Assembly (NCBI GenBank): GCA_039984955.1 | Contig: JBDWTN010000005.1 | Span: 124,001-188,000, forward strand | Source of the DNA: Marinobacter alexandrii | GTDB taxonomy: Bacteria > Bacteroidota > Bacteroidia > Cytophagales > Cyclobacteriaceae | Length of the DNA: 64,000 bases | Reading direction: 5' to 3' | Shown: positions 10,201 through 17,367 of the stretch, in pieces | Layout: each line of letters starts with the position of its first letter | Numbering within the stretch: position 1 is the stretch's first letter | Position numbers and translations under genes: made by a program | Notes under the pieces: generated by a model | What the model saw: only the letters and a program-made list of their open reading frames with translations | Told to the model about the DNA's origin: nothing | Databases searched by the model: none

Positions 10201-10398
10201 TGGTTTATGACAATTGTTTTATACCTATCTCTCTTAGACAACACGCTCAAAAAGATTATTAGATTCTTTGAATCTAGAAATAAAGATGAAGGAAGGCCTA
10301 ATTCATGGGTGCGCCTCTGGGATACATTCCAGATAATCATCAGCTCTCCTAGAGTATATAAGAGAGCCCGGAAATTGAAAAAATCAACGAATAACTAA
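7210..10398 (+). CDS. ABCG-type ABC transporter with N-terminal TerB-like region
   Basis: 1062-residue half-transporter. Residues 1-150 are helical with an acidic TerB-like feel (RSERLIVFMQLMELIRADEKVTAKEEEFA). Residues about 155-270 are beta-rich and of unknown type. The nucleotide-binding domain follows: Walker A GGSGTGKT (300-307), signature ISGGQRKR (404-411), Walker B VLFVDEP, and H-loop His461. After the ATPase is a CPRCG motif (Cys510, Cys513) that could bind metal. The membrane domain has about five helices between 598 and 760 and one near 1010, with a long soluble loop in between. The order ATPase-then-membrane is that of ABCG/White exporters. Substrate unknown. The start at 7210 is set by the terminator before it. 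Its stop overlaps the DoxX start (TAATG). Confidence 0.92.
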   Translation: MTESIINALVHLLAIIESAKEDTDAVDSGELVIRPYLQKTLNNETLTTEYIKLFYDYLNFYKDQPTAKSDEEINIDSTSILQIAKICNQLNKELLRSERLIVFMQLMELIRADEKVTAKEEEFAALVALNFNLDQEDVINLKNFILKHDEGEINKDRILIVDNKQTEWPEEMAWIIRKKKKENQIRHLFVQNLFGKITVLYLKSVDTFVFRYDGPLNLFLEGVKIIPSKSYILKPGSIIKGPNISSIYESEVTKKFIQDETSTRVVLAGDKIEFKFKNSSNGLKAFSFSEDSGRLIGIMGGSGTGKTTLMNILNGKLHLDGGRIHINGFSLEQASTEGVIGYVPQDDLLFEELTVFQNLYFNAKTCFSDFSEDLIERTVLKVLDDLDLEDIKDLKVGDPLNKTISGGQRKRLNIALELMREPSVLFVDEPTSGLSSMDSEKMMMLLKDLTRKGKLVVAIIHQPSSEIFKLFDKLWIMDRGGYPIYNGNPIDAVVYFKTMNTQVNAAESECPRCGNVIPEQILQIIEAREIDERGRSTKKRRVNPSIWYSKYKENIQPKLVRLKYDSVLPPTNFRIPDSWHQFKIFSQRNLLSKISNKQYILINVLEAPLLAFILGYFSKYSPEKVYAFSENINLPVYLFMSIVVSLFMGLTVSAQEIYKDRQILERESFLNLSRMSYINSKIVFLFVLSAIQTLSFVLIGNYILEIHGMTLYYWAVLFSISCFANLVGLNISSALNSVINIYILIPFILVPQLLLGGAMIKFDELHHSINNQKNVPIVGDMMASRWAYEALAVAQFRYNDYERYFFEVNKEISRNSVYRSFMVPEMVSINKEVMRDTSNWESKEQSFRILKNEVKSLSEIHGLRAFSYVDQLNPEYFSRSISDRLHNYLLYARDHFANGYLESQKNRDQLYDSVVSDLGRDGFIILEKKYHNEFLADLLMNRAHLDMVYRGEDQLIQKKDPIFMHPYSAIGRAHFYAPFKVLGNWKVPTFYFNIAFIWFMTIVLYLSLLDNTLKKIIRFFESRNKDEGRPNSWVRLWDTFQIIISSPRVYKRARKLKKSTNN

Positions 10399-10778
10399 TG
10401 TTGCATCCTCATCTGGCATCCCTTATTCTTCGGTTAAGTTTCAGCAGTATGATGCTCGGTCATGGATGGGGTAAGTTCAATCGATTGATTAATGGAGATA
10501 TGTCTTTTGCCAATCCCATTGGTATTGGTGAAGGTCTAAGCTTATTTCTGGCTGTAATTGGCGAGTTTCTATGCCCTATTCTTCTGATTATAGGTTTTAA
10601 AACAAGACTGGCCACAATACCTCCCACAATTACGATGCTTGTAGCGGCTTTTATCATTCATGCACAAGATCCTTGGGGAAAGCAGGAGTTTCCGTTATTG
10701 TACTTCTTTGGATTTGTTGCCATATATCTTCTCGGCAGTGGAAAGTATTCACTTGACTGGCGATTGAAGAAGGTTTAG
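10398..10778 (+). CDS. DoxX family membrane protein
   Basis: 126-residue inner-membrane protein with four hydrophobic helices and the DoxX-type N-terminal pattern (LILRLSFSSMMLGHGWGKF) followed by GEFLCPILLIIGFKTRLATIP. DoxX relatives are linked to quinone/redox functions, but the exact role here is unknown. Translationally coupled to the ABC transporter by a TAATG overlap. Its last 30 nt overlap the 3' end of the convergent pseudouridine synthase gene. Confidence 0.9.
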   Translation: MLHPHLASLILRLSFSSMMLGHGWGKFNRLINGDMSFANPIGIGEGLSLFLAVIGEFLCPILLIIGFKTRLATIPPTITMLVAAFIIHAQDPWGKQEFPLLYFFGFVAIYLLGSGKYSLDWRLKKV

Positions 10779-11357
10779 TTTCTTGTAAAGTACTTTTTCA
10801 CTAATCTGCGATATTTCTCCGGACTTCAAAGGTGATAAATCTAAATCTTCAACAGCCACTCGTATTAGCCTCAATGTTGGATGTCCAACTTTTGCTGTCA
10901 TCTTTCTTACCTGCCTATTTTTACCTTCAGTTAAACTAATCTGAAGCCAAGTCCTGAGTGGATGTTTTTTATAGTTTACCGGAGGATTTCTTTCTTCAAC
11001 CTTTGGTGTAAAAACTTCCACCTTTGCAGGTTTGGTGTTATGTTTTTTCCCGTTTACATTGATTTCAATTCCTTTTTCAAGCATCGCAATAGCTTGTTGA
11101 TCTGGTGTACCATCTACCTCGACAACATATGTTCTGACATGTTCATTCTTAGGATTCAGAAGCCTATTATTAAGTGATTTATCATTAGTTAAAATAAGCA
11201 ACCCTTCGCTATCTAAGTCTAGCCTTCCTACTGGATACACATCTTTGGGTATATCCTTAAAGATTGAACCTAATCCTATGTTCTGTCCTTCATTAGAGAA
11301 TTGGCTAAGCACTTTAAATGGCTTATGTATAATGAAATATAGTTTTCTTTTAGCCAC
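10749..11357 (-). CDS. 23S rRNA pseudouridine synthase, RluE-like
   Basis: 202-residue RsuA/RluB/E/F-type pseudouridine synthase. The catalytic-loop motif GRLDLDSEGLLILTND is intact and contains the catalytic Asp; LTEGKNRQVRKM and GHPTLRLIRV are also family motifs. There is no N-terminal S4 domain, as in RluE (which modifies 23S rRNA helix 89 in E. coli). Last gene of an overlapping set with VanZ and MBL hydrolase genes. Which uridine is modified is inferred from size and architecture only. Confidence 0.93.
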   Translation of the reverse strand: MAKRKLYFIIHKPFKVLSQFSNEGQNIGLGSIFKDIPKDVYPVGRLDLDSEGLLILTNDKSLNNRLLNPKNEHVRTYVVEVDGTPDQQAIAMLEKGIEINVNGKKHNTKPAKVEVFTPKVEERNPPVNYKKHPLRTWLQISLTEGKNRQVRKMTAKVGHPTLRLIRVAVEDLDLSPLKSGEISQISEKVLYKKLNLLQSPVK

Positions 11358-11712
11358 GAAAAATCAATTTAAACAGACCAAAACCGATTAAAGACCCAAG
11401 CACGTTAGCACAAGCATCAATCCATTCAAAGAAGCGATTTGGAAAAAATATATACTGCGCAAGCTCAAGCGAGAAGCCATAGGTACTTGCGCTTATTAAA
11501 ATTGCAAGAGCAATTCTATGATTTAGAAGTTGCGCTTTCTTGAATGCAATCAGAAAACCAATTGTCAAAACCAGATAAGCAAAGCAGTGCTCAATTTTAT
11601 CTAGGTAACTAACCCCTTCTACTTGAACTGGAAAGGATAAGAATGTAGAAAGTAAGAAGATTCCAATCGCAACTGCGATTGGTGGGATAAACCACAGATA
11701 TCTATTTGTCAT
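11350..11712 (-). CDS. VanZ-like family membrane protein
   Basis: 120-residue protein with about four membrane helices. It has the VanZ-like pattern: DKIEHCFAYLVLTIGFLIAF, then ELAQYIFFPNRFFEWIDACANVLGSLIGF. VanZ-like proteins sit in the envelope; one member alters glycopeptide susceptibility, but most have unknown function. It overlaps the genes on both sides by 1-8 nt, so the three are translated from one message. Confidence 0.9.
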   Translation of the reverse strand: MTNRYLWFIPPIAVAIGIFLLSTFLSFPVQVEGVSYLDKIEHCFAYLVLTIGFLIAFKKAQLLNHRIALAILISASTYGFSLELAQYIFFPNRFFEWIDACANVLGSLIGFGLFKLIFRG

Positions 11713-12443
11713 TAAAATTCCATTCGTTTTCCATCATAAAGTCGATTTAATTCAAAATTTTCAGCTTCTATGACCTCTTGAGCCATATGACTCAACCAAA
11801 GTTGTTTGCAATTGAGTAGTGCTCTTTTTTCCAATAGTTCGTGGTAGCTCAAATGCCCAAAACTTACTTTTTCAATAAAATTACATTCACAAATAAAAAC
11901 ATCTGCACCTTTCGCTAAAGGAATGAGATTCTCTGTCCAGGAAGTATCTCCTGAAAAAGCAATTTTTTTATTCCTCCATTCCAATCTTATCGCATGAGGA
12001 ACTGAGACGGGACTGTGATCTACTTCCCATACGCGAAGCAATTTATCATCCAAATCTACAGGTTCATCTTGTGCATACTCATGGAATGTCAAGTCTAACT
12101 CTTTAAGCTGCTCCGCTGTTCCAGGATACATAGCTTCCTGTAATTTGTAAACTTGATCTCTTACACCTCTTGGCCCTATAATTTTGAGAGGTTTCTTTCT
12201 TCGTTGTTCAAATAAACAGCAGATTAGCAAAAAGGGAATACCTCCAAAATGGTCTCCGTGGAAGTGAGTAATAATAATCGTGGATATTTTTTCAAGGTCC
12301 ACTTTTTCATGCTTTAACCTGATAAGCGTACTTGCCCCACAATCCATTAGTACGTGCTCCTCTCCTTCTGATATGAGAAAAGCAGTGTTATTTCTTCCCG
12401 CATTCCCAAATGCATCACCACAGCCAAGTACTGTTAATTCCAT
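11712..12443 (-). CDS. MBL-fold metallohydrolase (RNase Z-like)
   Basis: 243-residue metallo-beta-lactamase fold enzyme. The zinc ligands are visible: HFHGDH (motif II), DTSWTENL (motif IV Asp in FSGDTSW), and His in HSPVS and LSHMAQE. The layout resembles ribonuclease Z and related phosphodiesterases, but it is shorter than bacterial RNase Z (about 300 residues) and lacks an obvious exosite arm, so the substrate is uncertain. First gene of the three-gene minus-strand set. Two palindromes abut its start codon. Confidence 0.9.
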   Translation of the reverse strand: MELTVLGCGDAFGNAGRNNTAFLISEGEEHVLMDCGASTLIRLKHEKVDLEKISTIIITHFHGDHFGGIPFLLICCLFEQRRKKPLKIIGPRGVRDQVYKLQEAMYPGTAEQLKELDLTFHEYAQDEPVDLDDKLLRVWEVDHSPVSVPHAIRLEWRNKKIAFSGDTSWTENLIPLAKGADVFICECNFIEKVSFGHLSYHELLEKRALLNCKQLWLSHMAQEVIEAENFELNRLYDGKRMEF

Positions 12444-12444
12444 C

Positions 12445-12471
12445 GGCTAAATTTAGCCTGAATAATTCAGG
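12445..12471. promoter_or_regulatory. Two abutting palindromes upstream of MBL gene
   Basis: GGCTAAATTTAGCC (12445-12458) is a perfect 14-bp palindrome beginning 2 nt upstream of the MBL start codon. CCTGAA-TAA-TTCAGG (12457-12471) overlaps its last two bases. They could form a protein-binding site or a leader-RNA hairpin controlling the MBL/VanZ/RluE set. No matching regulator is known. Confidence 0.35.
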
Positions 12472-12621
12472 TGATAATTATGAGATAAATGATAATTTAT
12501 TAGTAACAAACTGATGTTTTAAGCTAAACAATCTCTTTATTAGAAGATGATTTTAGCTTTTTTGAATTCGATGTAATGCATGAAATCAATGTGCTAAGTA
12601 AATGAATAAACTGATTGTGTA

Positions 12622-13278
12622 ATGGAGTTATACCTCAATGATAAACTTGGAAAAATCACTATTGAGATGGATGAATCACCGAAAGCATCAAGTATATTGA
12701 TTGTAGCTCATGGTGCTGGTGCTGGAATGCATCACTTCTTCATGAAAGAAATTGCACAACTAATCTCCAATGAAGGAATTACAGTTGTCCGGTTTAATTT
12801 CCCATATATGGAACAAGGGAGAAAGTCACCAGGCTCTCCAAAATCCAATATAGAAACATGGAATATTGTCATCGAACATATCTTAACAATGTATCCGGAA
12901 ATGCCAATAGTTGTCTCTGGTAAATCATATGGAGGTAGAATGGCTTCTCACCTACTTGCAGAGCATAACTTCGAAAGAGTAAAGGGTATCATTTATTTTG
13001 GGTTTCCACTTCATGCTCCTGGTAAGGATTCAAAAGATCGTGCACAGCATTTATGCGAAATCACGCTTCCGCAACTATTCTTGCAAGGGTCAAAAGACAA
13101 GCTAGCAAACCTTGACCTTATGAAAGAAGTGATGAAAAGTCTGCACAAAGCTGAGATAAGAGTCATAGAAGATGCTGATCATTCTTTCCATGTCCCCAAA
13201 AGAAGTGGAAAGACAAAAGAAGAAATATTACTTCTGCTTGCAACAGAATCTATCAATTGGATACGGACCAATCTTTAG
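12622..13278 (+). CDS. Alpha/beta hydrolase, KANL3/Tex30-like
   Basis: 218-residue cytosolic alpha/beta hydrolase. A nucleophile elbow is visible at SGKSYGGRM (GxSxG-like with Lys in place of the usual residue), with the oxyanion region AHGAGAGMHHFFM, a catalytic-Asp region LFLQGSKDKLA and the catalytic His in DADHSFHV. This is the dienelactone-hydrolase-like subfamily typified by Tex30/KANL3 relatives; natural substrate unknown. Monocistronic, and its last 4 nt overlap the convergent membrane-protein gene. Confidence 0.9.
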   Translation: MELYLNDKLGKITIEMDESPKASSILIVAHGAGAGMHHFFMKEIAQLISNEGITVVRFNFPYMEQGRKSPGSPKSNIETWNIVIEHILTMYPEMPIVVSGKSYGGRMASHLLAEHNFERVKGIIYFGFPLHAPGKDSKDRAQHLCEITLPQLFLQGSKDKLANLDLMKEVMKSLHKAEIRVIEDADHSFHVPKRSGKTKEEILLLLATESINWIRTNL

Positions 13279-14636
13279 TCTTTAAACCAAAAGGGTATCT
13301 GTACAAAGTCACTAAATGTAGATGATTCTAAGGTATCAATTTCAACCTTTTTTATAGCTAGGACATTCTCGCCTTTGTTAAAAGCCACAGTAGGAATGAC
13401 CGTAATAAGACCTTTTTGGTCTTTATGCGGATGTATGTAGAACCTGAATTTCAGGTCACTATAAATCGAGTCGTTAATGGCTATTTGATAAATAGATGCA
13501 TGACAAGAGAGTAATTGCTCAAAATCTTCACCTGAATAATCCTTATTGGTAATCTGAAAACCCCCATTATTGGTACCAATTCCCAACCTGGAATTTAAAC
13601 CATCATCTTTGAGAGGCACAAAATCAGGACAACTTGATTGAATGACTGAATTATCCGAAGGATTATATCTTAAAAAAAGAGGAAAGAATGGTTCGTTTAT
13701 AAACTTTGACGGAATGCTAACATCAGAAACATATTCTTTTTCAGGCCTTGTATCATCATATGCATTCGTTTGAACAACAAACTTACTCTGTGAATCGGGA
13801 AAGTATTGATGCTGATCAAACTCTACTAAGAGCATGAGTAATACGACTCCTCCTAGAAGAGAAAATACCAATCGAATCTTCCCTTTTGAAAATTTGCTTA
13901 TTAAATAATAATAAATGCTTTTACTCAGCCTCGATAACGTAATGAAATTGAAGAGACGGTAAAAGGGATAATATATTCTAGCAAACCACTTTATACGCTT
14001 AAAAAAACCAAGAGTCAAGTAATCAATCATATAAATAAATCCCATGACCATGTAGCTGACAGCAACTACTATCGAAACAATTAACACAATACTGGAAATG
14101 GCATCAGGAGAAATTACAACTAATTGAGAAAATATAAAACCCATGACTCCAAGCCCAACCAAGTACATCCCAAATGCGATCAAAACAGAGATGATTAAGA
14201 AAGAAAAAGCAAAAATGACACTGCAAATTTCATCCAATTGCACGACCATTTTATCGAGACTTATTACGCCATTTTTTTTAAGTTTTTCTGTGAAAAACTT
14301 ATTGTAGTTGAGTTTTTCAAAATCTACTGTAGCCTGAACAGAGCGTAGGCCAATTGTGCCGATCCAGAACCCACGCAACATCAAATGAATGATCAGAGAA
14401 ATGGCCAATGCTTGAATGGAGTTCTTAATGATAATTAAGAAAATGCTGAAAATACTCAGGGCTCCAGTTGATAAATTGTATTTAAAATTTAATCCATAAA
14501 GGAACTCACGAAAGGCAGAATTTGCCCCGATAAGTAAGAAAATGGTAAAAGCAGATACTAGAAGCTCAAGTTGCCAACTTTCGCGCTCCAACTTCTTTAA
14601 CCATTCTTCTATCTGATCTTCCGAAATATTACTCAT
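13275..14636 (-). CDS. Unknown polytopic membrane protein
   Basis: 453-residue protein of no family I recognise. A short charged N-terminus (EEWLKKLERESWQLELLVS) leads into about five or six hydrophobic helices between residues 20 and 275, with a cytosolic loop near 105-135. The C-terminal ~170 residues are soluble, probably outside the cytoplasmic membrane, and contain two Cys (in SSCPDF and LSCHAS). The downstream glycosyltransferase is not coupled: the gap is 46 nt on the upstream side. Function unknown. Confidence 0.8.
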   Translation of the reverse strand: MSNISEDQIEEWLKKLERESWQLELLVSAFTIFLLIGANSAFREFLYGLNFKYNLSTGALSIFSIFLIIIKNSIQALAISLIIHLMLRGFWIGTIGLRSVQATVDFEKLNYNKFFTEKLKKNGVISLDKMVVQLDEICSVIFAFSFLIISVLIAFGMYLVGLGVMGFIFSQLVVISPDAISSIVLIVSIVVAVSYMVMGFIYMIDYLTLGFFKRIKWFARIYYPFYRLFNFITLSRLSKSIYYYLISKFSKGKIRLVFSLLGGVVLLMLLVEFDQHQYFPDSQSKFVVQTNAYDDTRPEKEYVSDVSIPSKFINEPFFPLFLRYNPSDNSVIQSSCPDFVPLKDDGLNSRLGIGTNNGGFQITNKDYSGEDFEQLLSCHASIYQIAINDSIYSDLKFRFYIHPHKDQKGLITVIPTVAFNKGENVLAIKKVEIDTLESSTFSDFVQIPFWFKD

Positions 14637-14682
14637 TGCTATCTTTTTGTATCATCTAAACTACTAGCTATCGGAAATGTCC

Positions 14683-15381
14683 TTATAACAGTTCTAGTTT
14701 GTAGAACTTCTTAATTTCAGCTGGCATCTCTCCACTTTTATACATCTTCATCGCTTTATAATTGGCTTTTTGGACTTTAAAATATGAATTATTCTCGTAT
14801 TTGCGCGCGGAAACCTTTACGCTTTTAGGGATTATCTTGAAGGAAACAGAGACCTCTTCCATCCTATCCAGAAAGTCATAGTCCTCCATGATAACATACT
14901 CTTCATCAAAACCTCCTAGCTTCTCAAAACATTCTTTCGTAACAAAGAGTGTTTGATCTCCACCTCTACACCACTTAAAAGGAAAACGTGTAAAGAAGCC
15001 ATTAACATGAAGAAGAGGGTTTGGGGGGTTATCAAATTTGAATCTGTAACAACCACTTCCATAACCCTGGTTGACGGATTCTTTGATATCATAGACAAAA
15101 CTATCTACAAGTTGAACATCAGCATGCACAAAATACAGGATGTTTCCTTTTGCATGTTTAGCTCCCAAATTCATCTGACAAGCTCTGGAGCACTCTTTTG
15201 ATGATTCGACCTTTACTGGAAATTGTGATACGAGCGTTCGCGTTTTATCTGTACTTCCACCATCGACAATGATGACTTCAAATTCATTTTTATCCGGATG
15301 GTTAGATAAAAATTTGAGGAGAGAGCCAATTTGCTGTTCCTCATTTAACGTAGGAATGATTATGCTAATAAACACTTGCAA
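14683..15381 (-). CDS. TIGR04283-like glycosyltransferase (GT2)
   Basis: 232-residue GT-A fold glycosyltransferase. It starts with ISIIIPTLNEEQQIG, followed by VIIVDGGSTDKT, a metal-binding HADV motif (replacing DxD, as in TIGR04283 proteins), RGGDQTLFV and GGFDEEYVIMEDYDF. TIGR04283 members are associated with arsenosugar or lipid-linked sugar metabolism, but none of the usual partner genes is adjacent, so the acceptor is unknown. No membrane segment. Confidence 0.9.
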   Translation of the reverse strand: MQVFISIIIPTLNEEQQIGSLLKFLSNHPDKNEFEVIIVDGGSTDKTRTLVSQFPVKVESSKECSRACQMNLGAKHAKGNILYFVHADVQLVDSFVYDIKESVNQGYGSGCYRFKFDNPPNPLLHVNGFFTRFPFKWCRGGDQTLFVTKECFEKLGGFDEEYVIMEDYDFLDRMEEVSVSFKIIPKSVKVSARKYENNSYFKVQKANYKAMKMYKSGEMPAEIKKFYKLELL

Positions 15382-15439
15382 GTGATTTTATAGCTATTTA
15401 CGAAGAAAAAAAAGAAGTTGGCTTCAAACTAACTACTAT

Positions 15440-15808
15440 TTACATCGCCTTCTTATCATGATCTTGCATTTGAAATGAGCCTTTTGCTTTTTCCATAGGC
15501 TTCTTGGCTTTCATAATCATGAATTTAGCAGCCATATTCAACAACTCGGGCTGGCCAGAATAAGAATAACCCAGTTCTTTCAATTCTTCAATTATTTTGC
15601 CATATTCCTCAGCCTTAGAAAGAGAAAAATTATCAGAATTCTGAAGGTAAACTGCTTCTATCACTCCTAATGAATGCTTCAGCATTCTGAAAAGTTTTTG
15701 ATTTTTAGTCTCACGTTCCTCTCGAAAGTGTTTAGCATAGACTTCAGGCATCAACTCCTTCAAGCGTTCGAAATGTTCGTTTAGTACAGGATGCTTGTCT
15801 TTTGTCAT
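15440..15808 (-). CDS. Small helical protein in Ku operon
   Basis: 122-residue, Lys/Glu-rich, helical protein with no recognised domain. Notable segments are HFERLKELMPEVYAKHF, RMLKHSLGVIEAVYL and ELLNMAAKFMIMKAKKPMEKA. No signal peptide or membrane helix. Its ATG overlaps the stop of the TPR gene by 4 nt (ATGA), so it is probably translated together with Ku and the TPR protein. A role linked to Ku is inference from this coupling. Confidence 0.8.
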   Translation of the reverse strand: MTKDKHPVLNEHFERLKELMPEVYAKHFREERETKNQKLFRMLKHSLGVIEAVYLQNSDNFSLSKAEEYGKIIEELKELGYSYSGQPELLNMAAKFMIMKAKKPMEKAKGSFQMQDHDKKAM

Positions 15809-16416
15809 TTGGCTATGGAGTTTAATGTTTTAATAAGTTCGGTTGCTGTATGATGTTCACTACTTGGAGCTAACTCAACATATTTATTAATACTTAGGAT
15901 GGCCTCATCGTATCTCCTAAGAGAAATCAGAACCAAACCAAGGTTGTAATAGCTATTTGGATACTCTGTTTCGATTTGAGTGGAAAGTTCATAATGCACT
16001 TTTGCTAATTCTAGATTACCTAAGTCTGAGTAGACATTACCCAAATTATAATGAGCCTCAAAATGCCTTGGGTTCTTCTTTAGACATAGAGTAAGATAAT
16101 CAATGGCTTTACTTAAATCTCCTTGACTTGATTTAAGAATTCCAAGATTGCAATATGCATCTTCTATTGACTGCCCATTTTCAATAGCCAATAGATAATA
16201 TTTTTCAGCCTCAGGATTGTTATTTTCATCAAGACTCAATGCCTCTTCAAAGAAGGACCCGGCTTTTGGTAATGAAAGTAAAGGTGTATTATCAGGAAGC
16301 TGATCAAACATATTTAACTGCCCATAATCTTCAAGATTAGGCTTTCTCCTCCTTCGTGCCTTCTTGGGACCTAATTTTTCTGGAGGATTAACCGGAAATT
16401 GGACAACTTTTGTCAT
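15805..16416 (-). CDS. TPR-repeat protein coupled to Ku
   Basis: 203-residue cytosolic protein. The first ~55 residues are a basic, disordered tail (KKARRRRKPN) with a hydrophobic patch QLNMFDQLP. About four tetratricopeptide repeats follow (residues about 62-190), each with the A-x-Y/N-LG pattern (YCNLGILKSSQGDLSKAIDY, YNLGNVYSDLGNLELAKVHY). No catalytic motif. It starts 4 nt after the Ku stop codon and overlaps the next gene by 4 nt. TPRs usually bind proteins, so it may be an adaptor; a link to DNA-end joining is inferred from position. Confidence 0.9.
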   Translation of the reverse strand: MTKVVQFPVNPPEKLGPKKARRRRKPNLEDYGQLNMFDQLPDNTPLLSLPKAGSFFEEALSLDENNNPEAEKYYLLAIENGQSIEDAYCNLGILKSSQGDLSKAIDYLTLCLKKNPRHFEAHYNLGNVYSDLGNLELAKVHYELSTQIETEYPNSYYNLGLVLISLRRYDEAILSINKYVELAPSSEHHTATELIKTLNSIAK

Positions 16417-16420
16417 TCTC

Positions 16421-17266
16421 TTAGCTTGCTTTTCGCTTCACTTCTTTCTCTTCTACTTTATCGCTTTTATCAACTTTCTTCATTGGCTTTTTAGACTTTT
16501 TGGCTTCATCTATGCTTGCCTTCAAAGCTGTCATGATATCAACTACTTCGGGTTCTTCTTCTACGAATGATACAACTTCATTACCCTTAATCTTGCTATC
16601 AATCATTTCTCTCAATGCGTCATTATACGTATCCTCAAGCTCTATTTTCTTGAATTTCTTGGTCATAGACTTGATCAGCATATTGGCAAGTTTCAACTGC
16701 TCCTCATCTGCATCTTCCTCAATTCTCAAATTAGGAACATCTTTGATATTTCTTACTTCACTTGGGTAGCGAAGTTTATGGATCATAATTCCACGATCAT
16801 GAGACGTTAATAAAACCATACTCTCTCGATCTCGCAAGACAACTTTTCCAACACCTACTTTACCTGATTCTCTTAGGGCTTGACTTAATAGAGCATACGT
16901 TTTACTTGCCACATCTCCATCAGGCCCAGCAAAGTAAGGTGAATCATACAGTGTTTCATGAATTTCATTAACATCCACAAATCCCTCTATCTCAATGACT
17001 TTTGTGCTTTTTAACTTGACTTTTTCAAAATCATCAGACTCTACTATCACAAACTGACCTGGCTCATATTGATATCCTTTTACGATATCTTCCTGACGCA
17101 AAACATCACCAGTAACTTTATCTCGTTTTTCGTATTTAACAGGATTGTTAGTCTCTTTCGAGAGTAAATTGAATTGAACCTTTTGGGCAGTATCTATGGC
17201 ATTATATATCCTTATTGGGATTGTTACCATTGAAAATCGAATATGACCTTTCCAGATAGCCCTCAT
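16421..17266 (-). CDS. ku: Ku homodimer DNA-end-binding protein
   Basis: 281-residue bacterial Ku, which rings DNA ends and recruits LigD in non-homologous end joining. The N-terminus MRAIWKGHIRFSMVTIPIRIY is diagnostic, as are RDRESMVLL and the Ku bridge region. The C-terminal tail (about 240-281) is very Lys/Glu-rich, like the DNA-binding tails of other bacterial Ku proteins. The ATG at 17266 gives the family start; a TTG at 17275 would add three residues. No ligD is in the window. A 9-bp-stem inverted repeat sits 8 nt upstream of the start. Leads the operon with the TPR and helical proteins. Confidence 0.96.
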   Translation of the reverse strand: MRAIWKGHIRFSMVTIPIRIYNAIDTAQKVQFNLLSKETNNPVKYEKRDKVTGDVLRQEDIVKGYQYEPGQFVIVESDDFEKVKLKSTKVIEIEGFVDVNEIHETLYDSPYFAGPDGDVASKTYALLSQALRESGKVGVGKVVLRDRESMVLLTSHDRGIMIHKLRYPSEVRNIKDVPNLRIEEDADEEQLKLANMLIKSMTKKFKKIELEDTYNDALREMIDSKIKGNEVVSFVEEEPEVVDIMTALKASIDEAKKSKKPMKKVDKSDKVEEKEVKRKAS

Positions 17267-17273
17267 ATGTATC

Positions 17274-17298
17274 AATTTACTGATTTAGCCAGTAAATT
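17274..17298. promoter_or_regulatory. Inverted repeat upstream of ku
   Basis: AATTTACTG / CAGTAAATT, a perfect 9-bp inverted repeat with a 7-base spacer, ends 8 nt before the ku start codon. It could be an operator or a leader hairpin that limits Ku translation. It has no T run on the minus-strand side, so a terminator for rimK is unlikely. Confidence 0.4.
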
Positions 17299-17367
17299 AA
17301 AAATCTTTAACTTTTAATCCAAGTAAAGTATTTTAAGTTATTGATTTATAGTTATTTATGTATTTGC

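Noticed and set aside
16421-17266. Full Ku-LigD end-joining locus
   Set aside because: No ligase, polymerase or phosphoesterase domain is found in the window; only Ku is.
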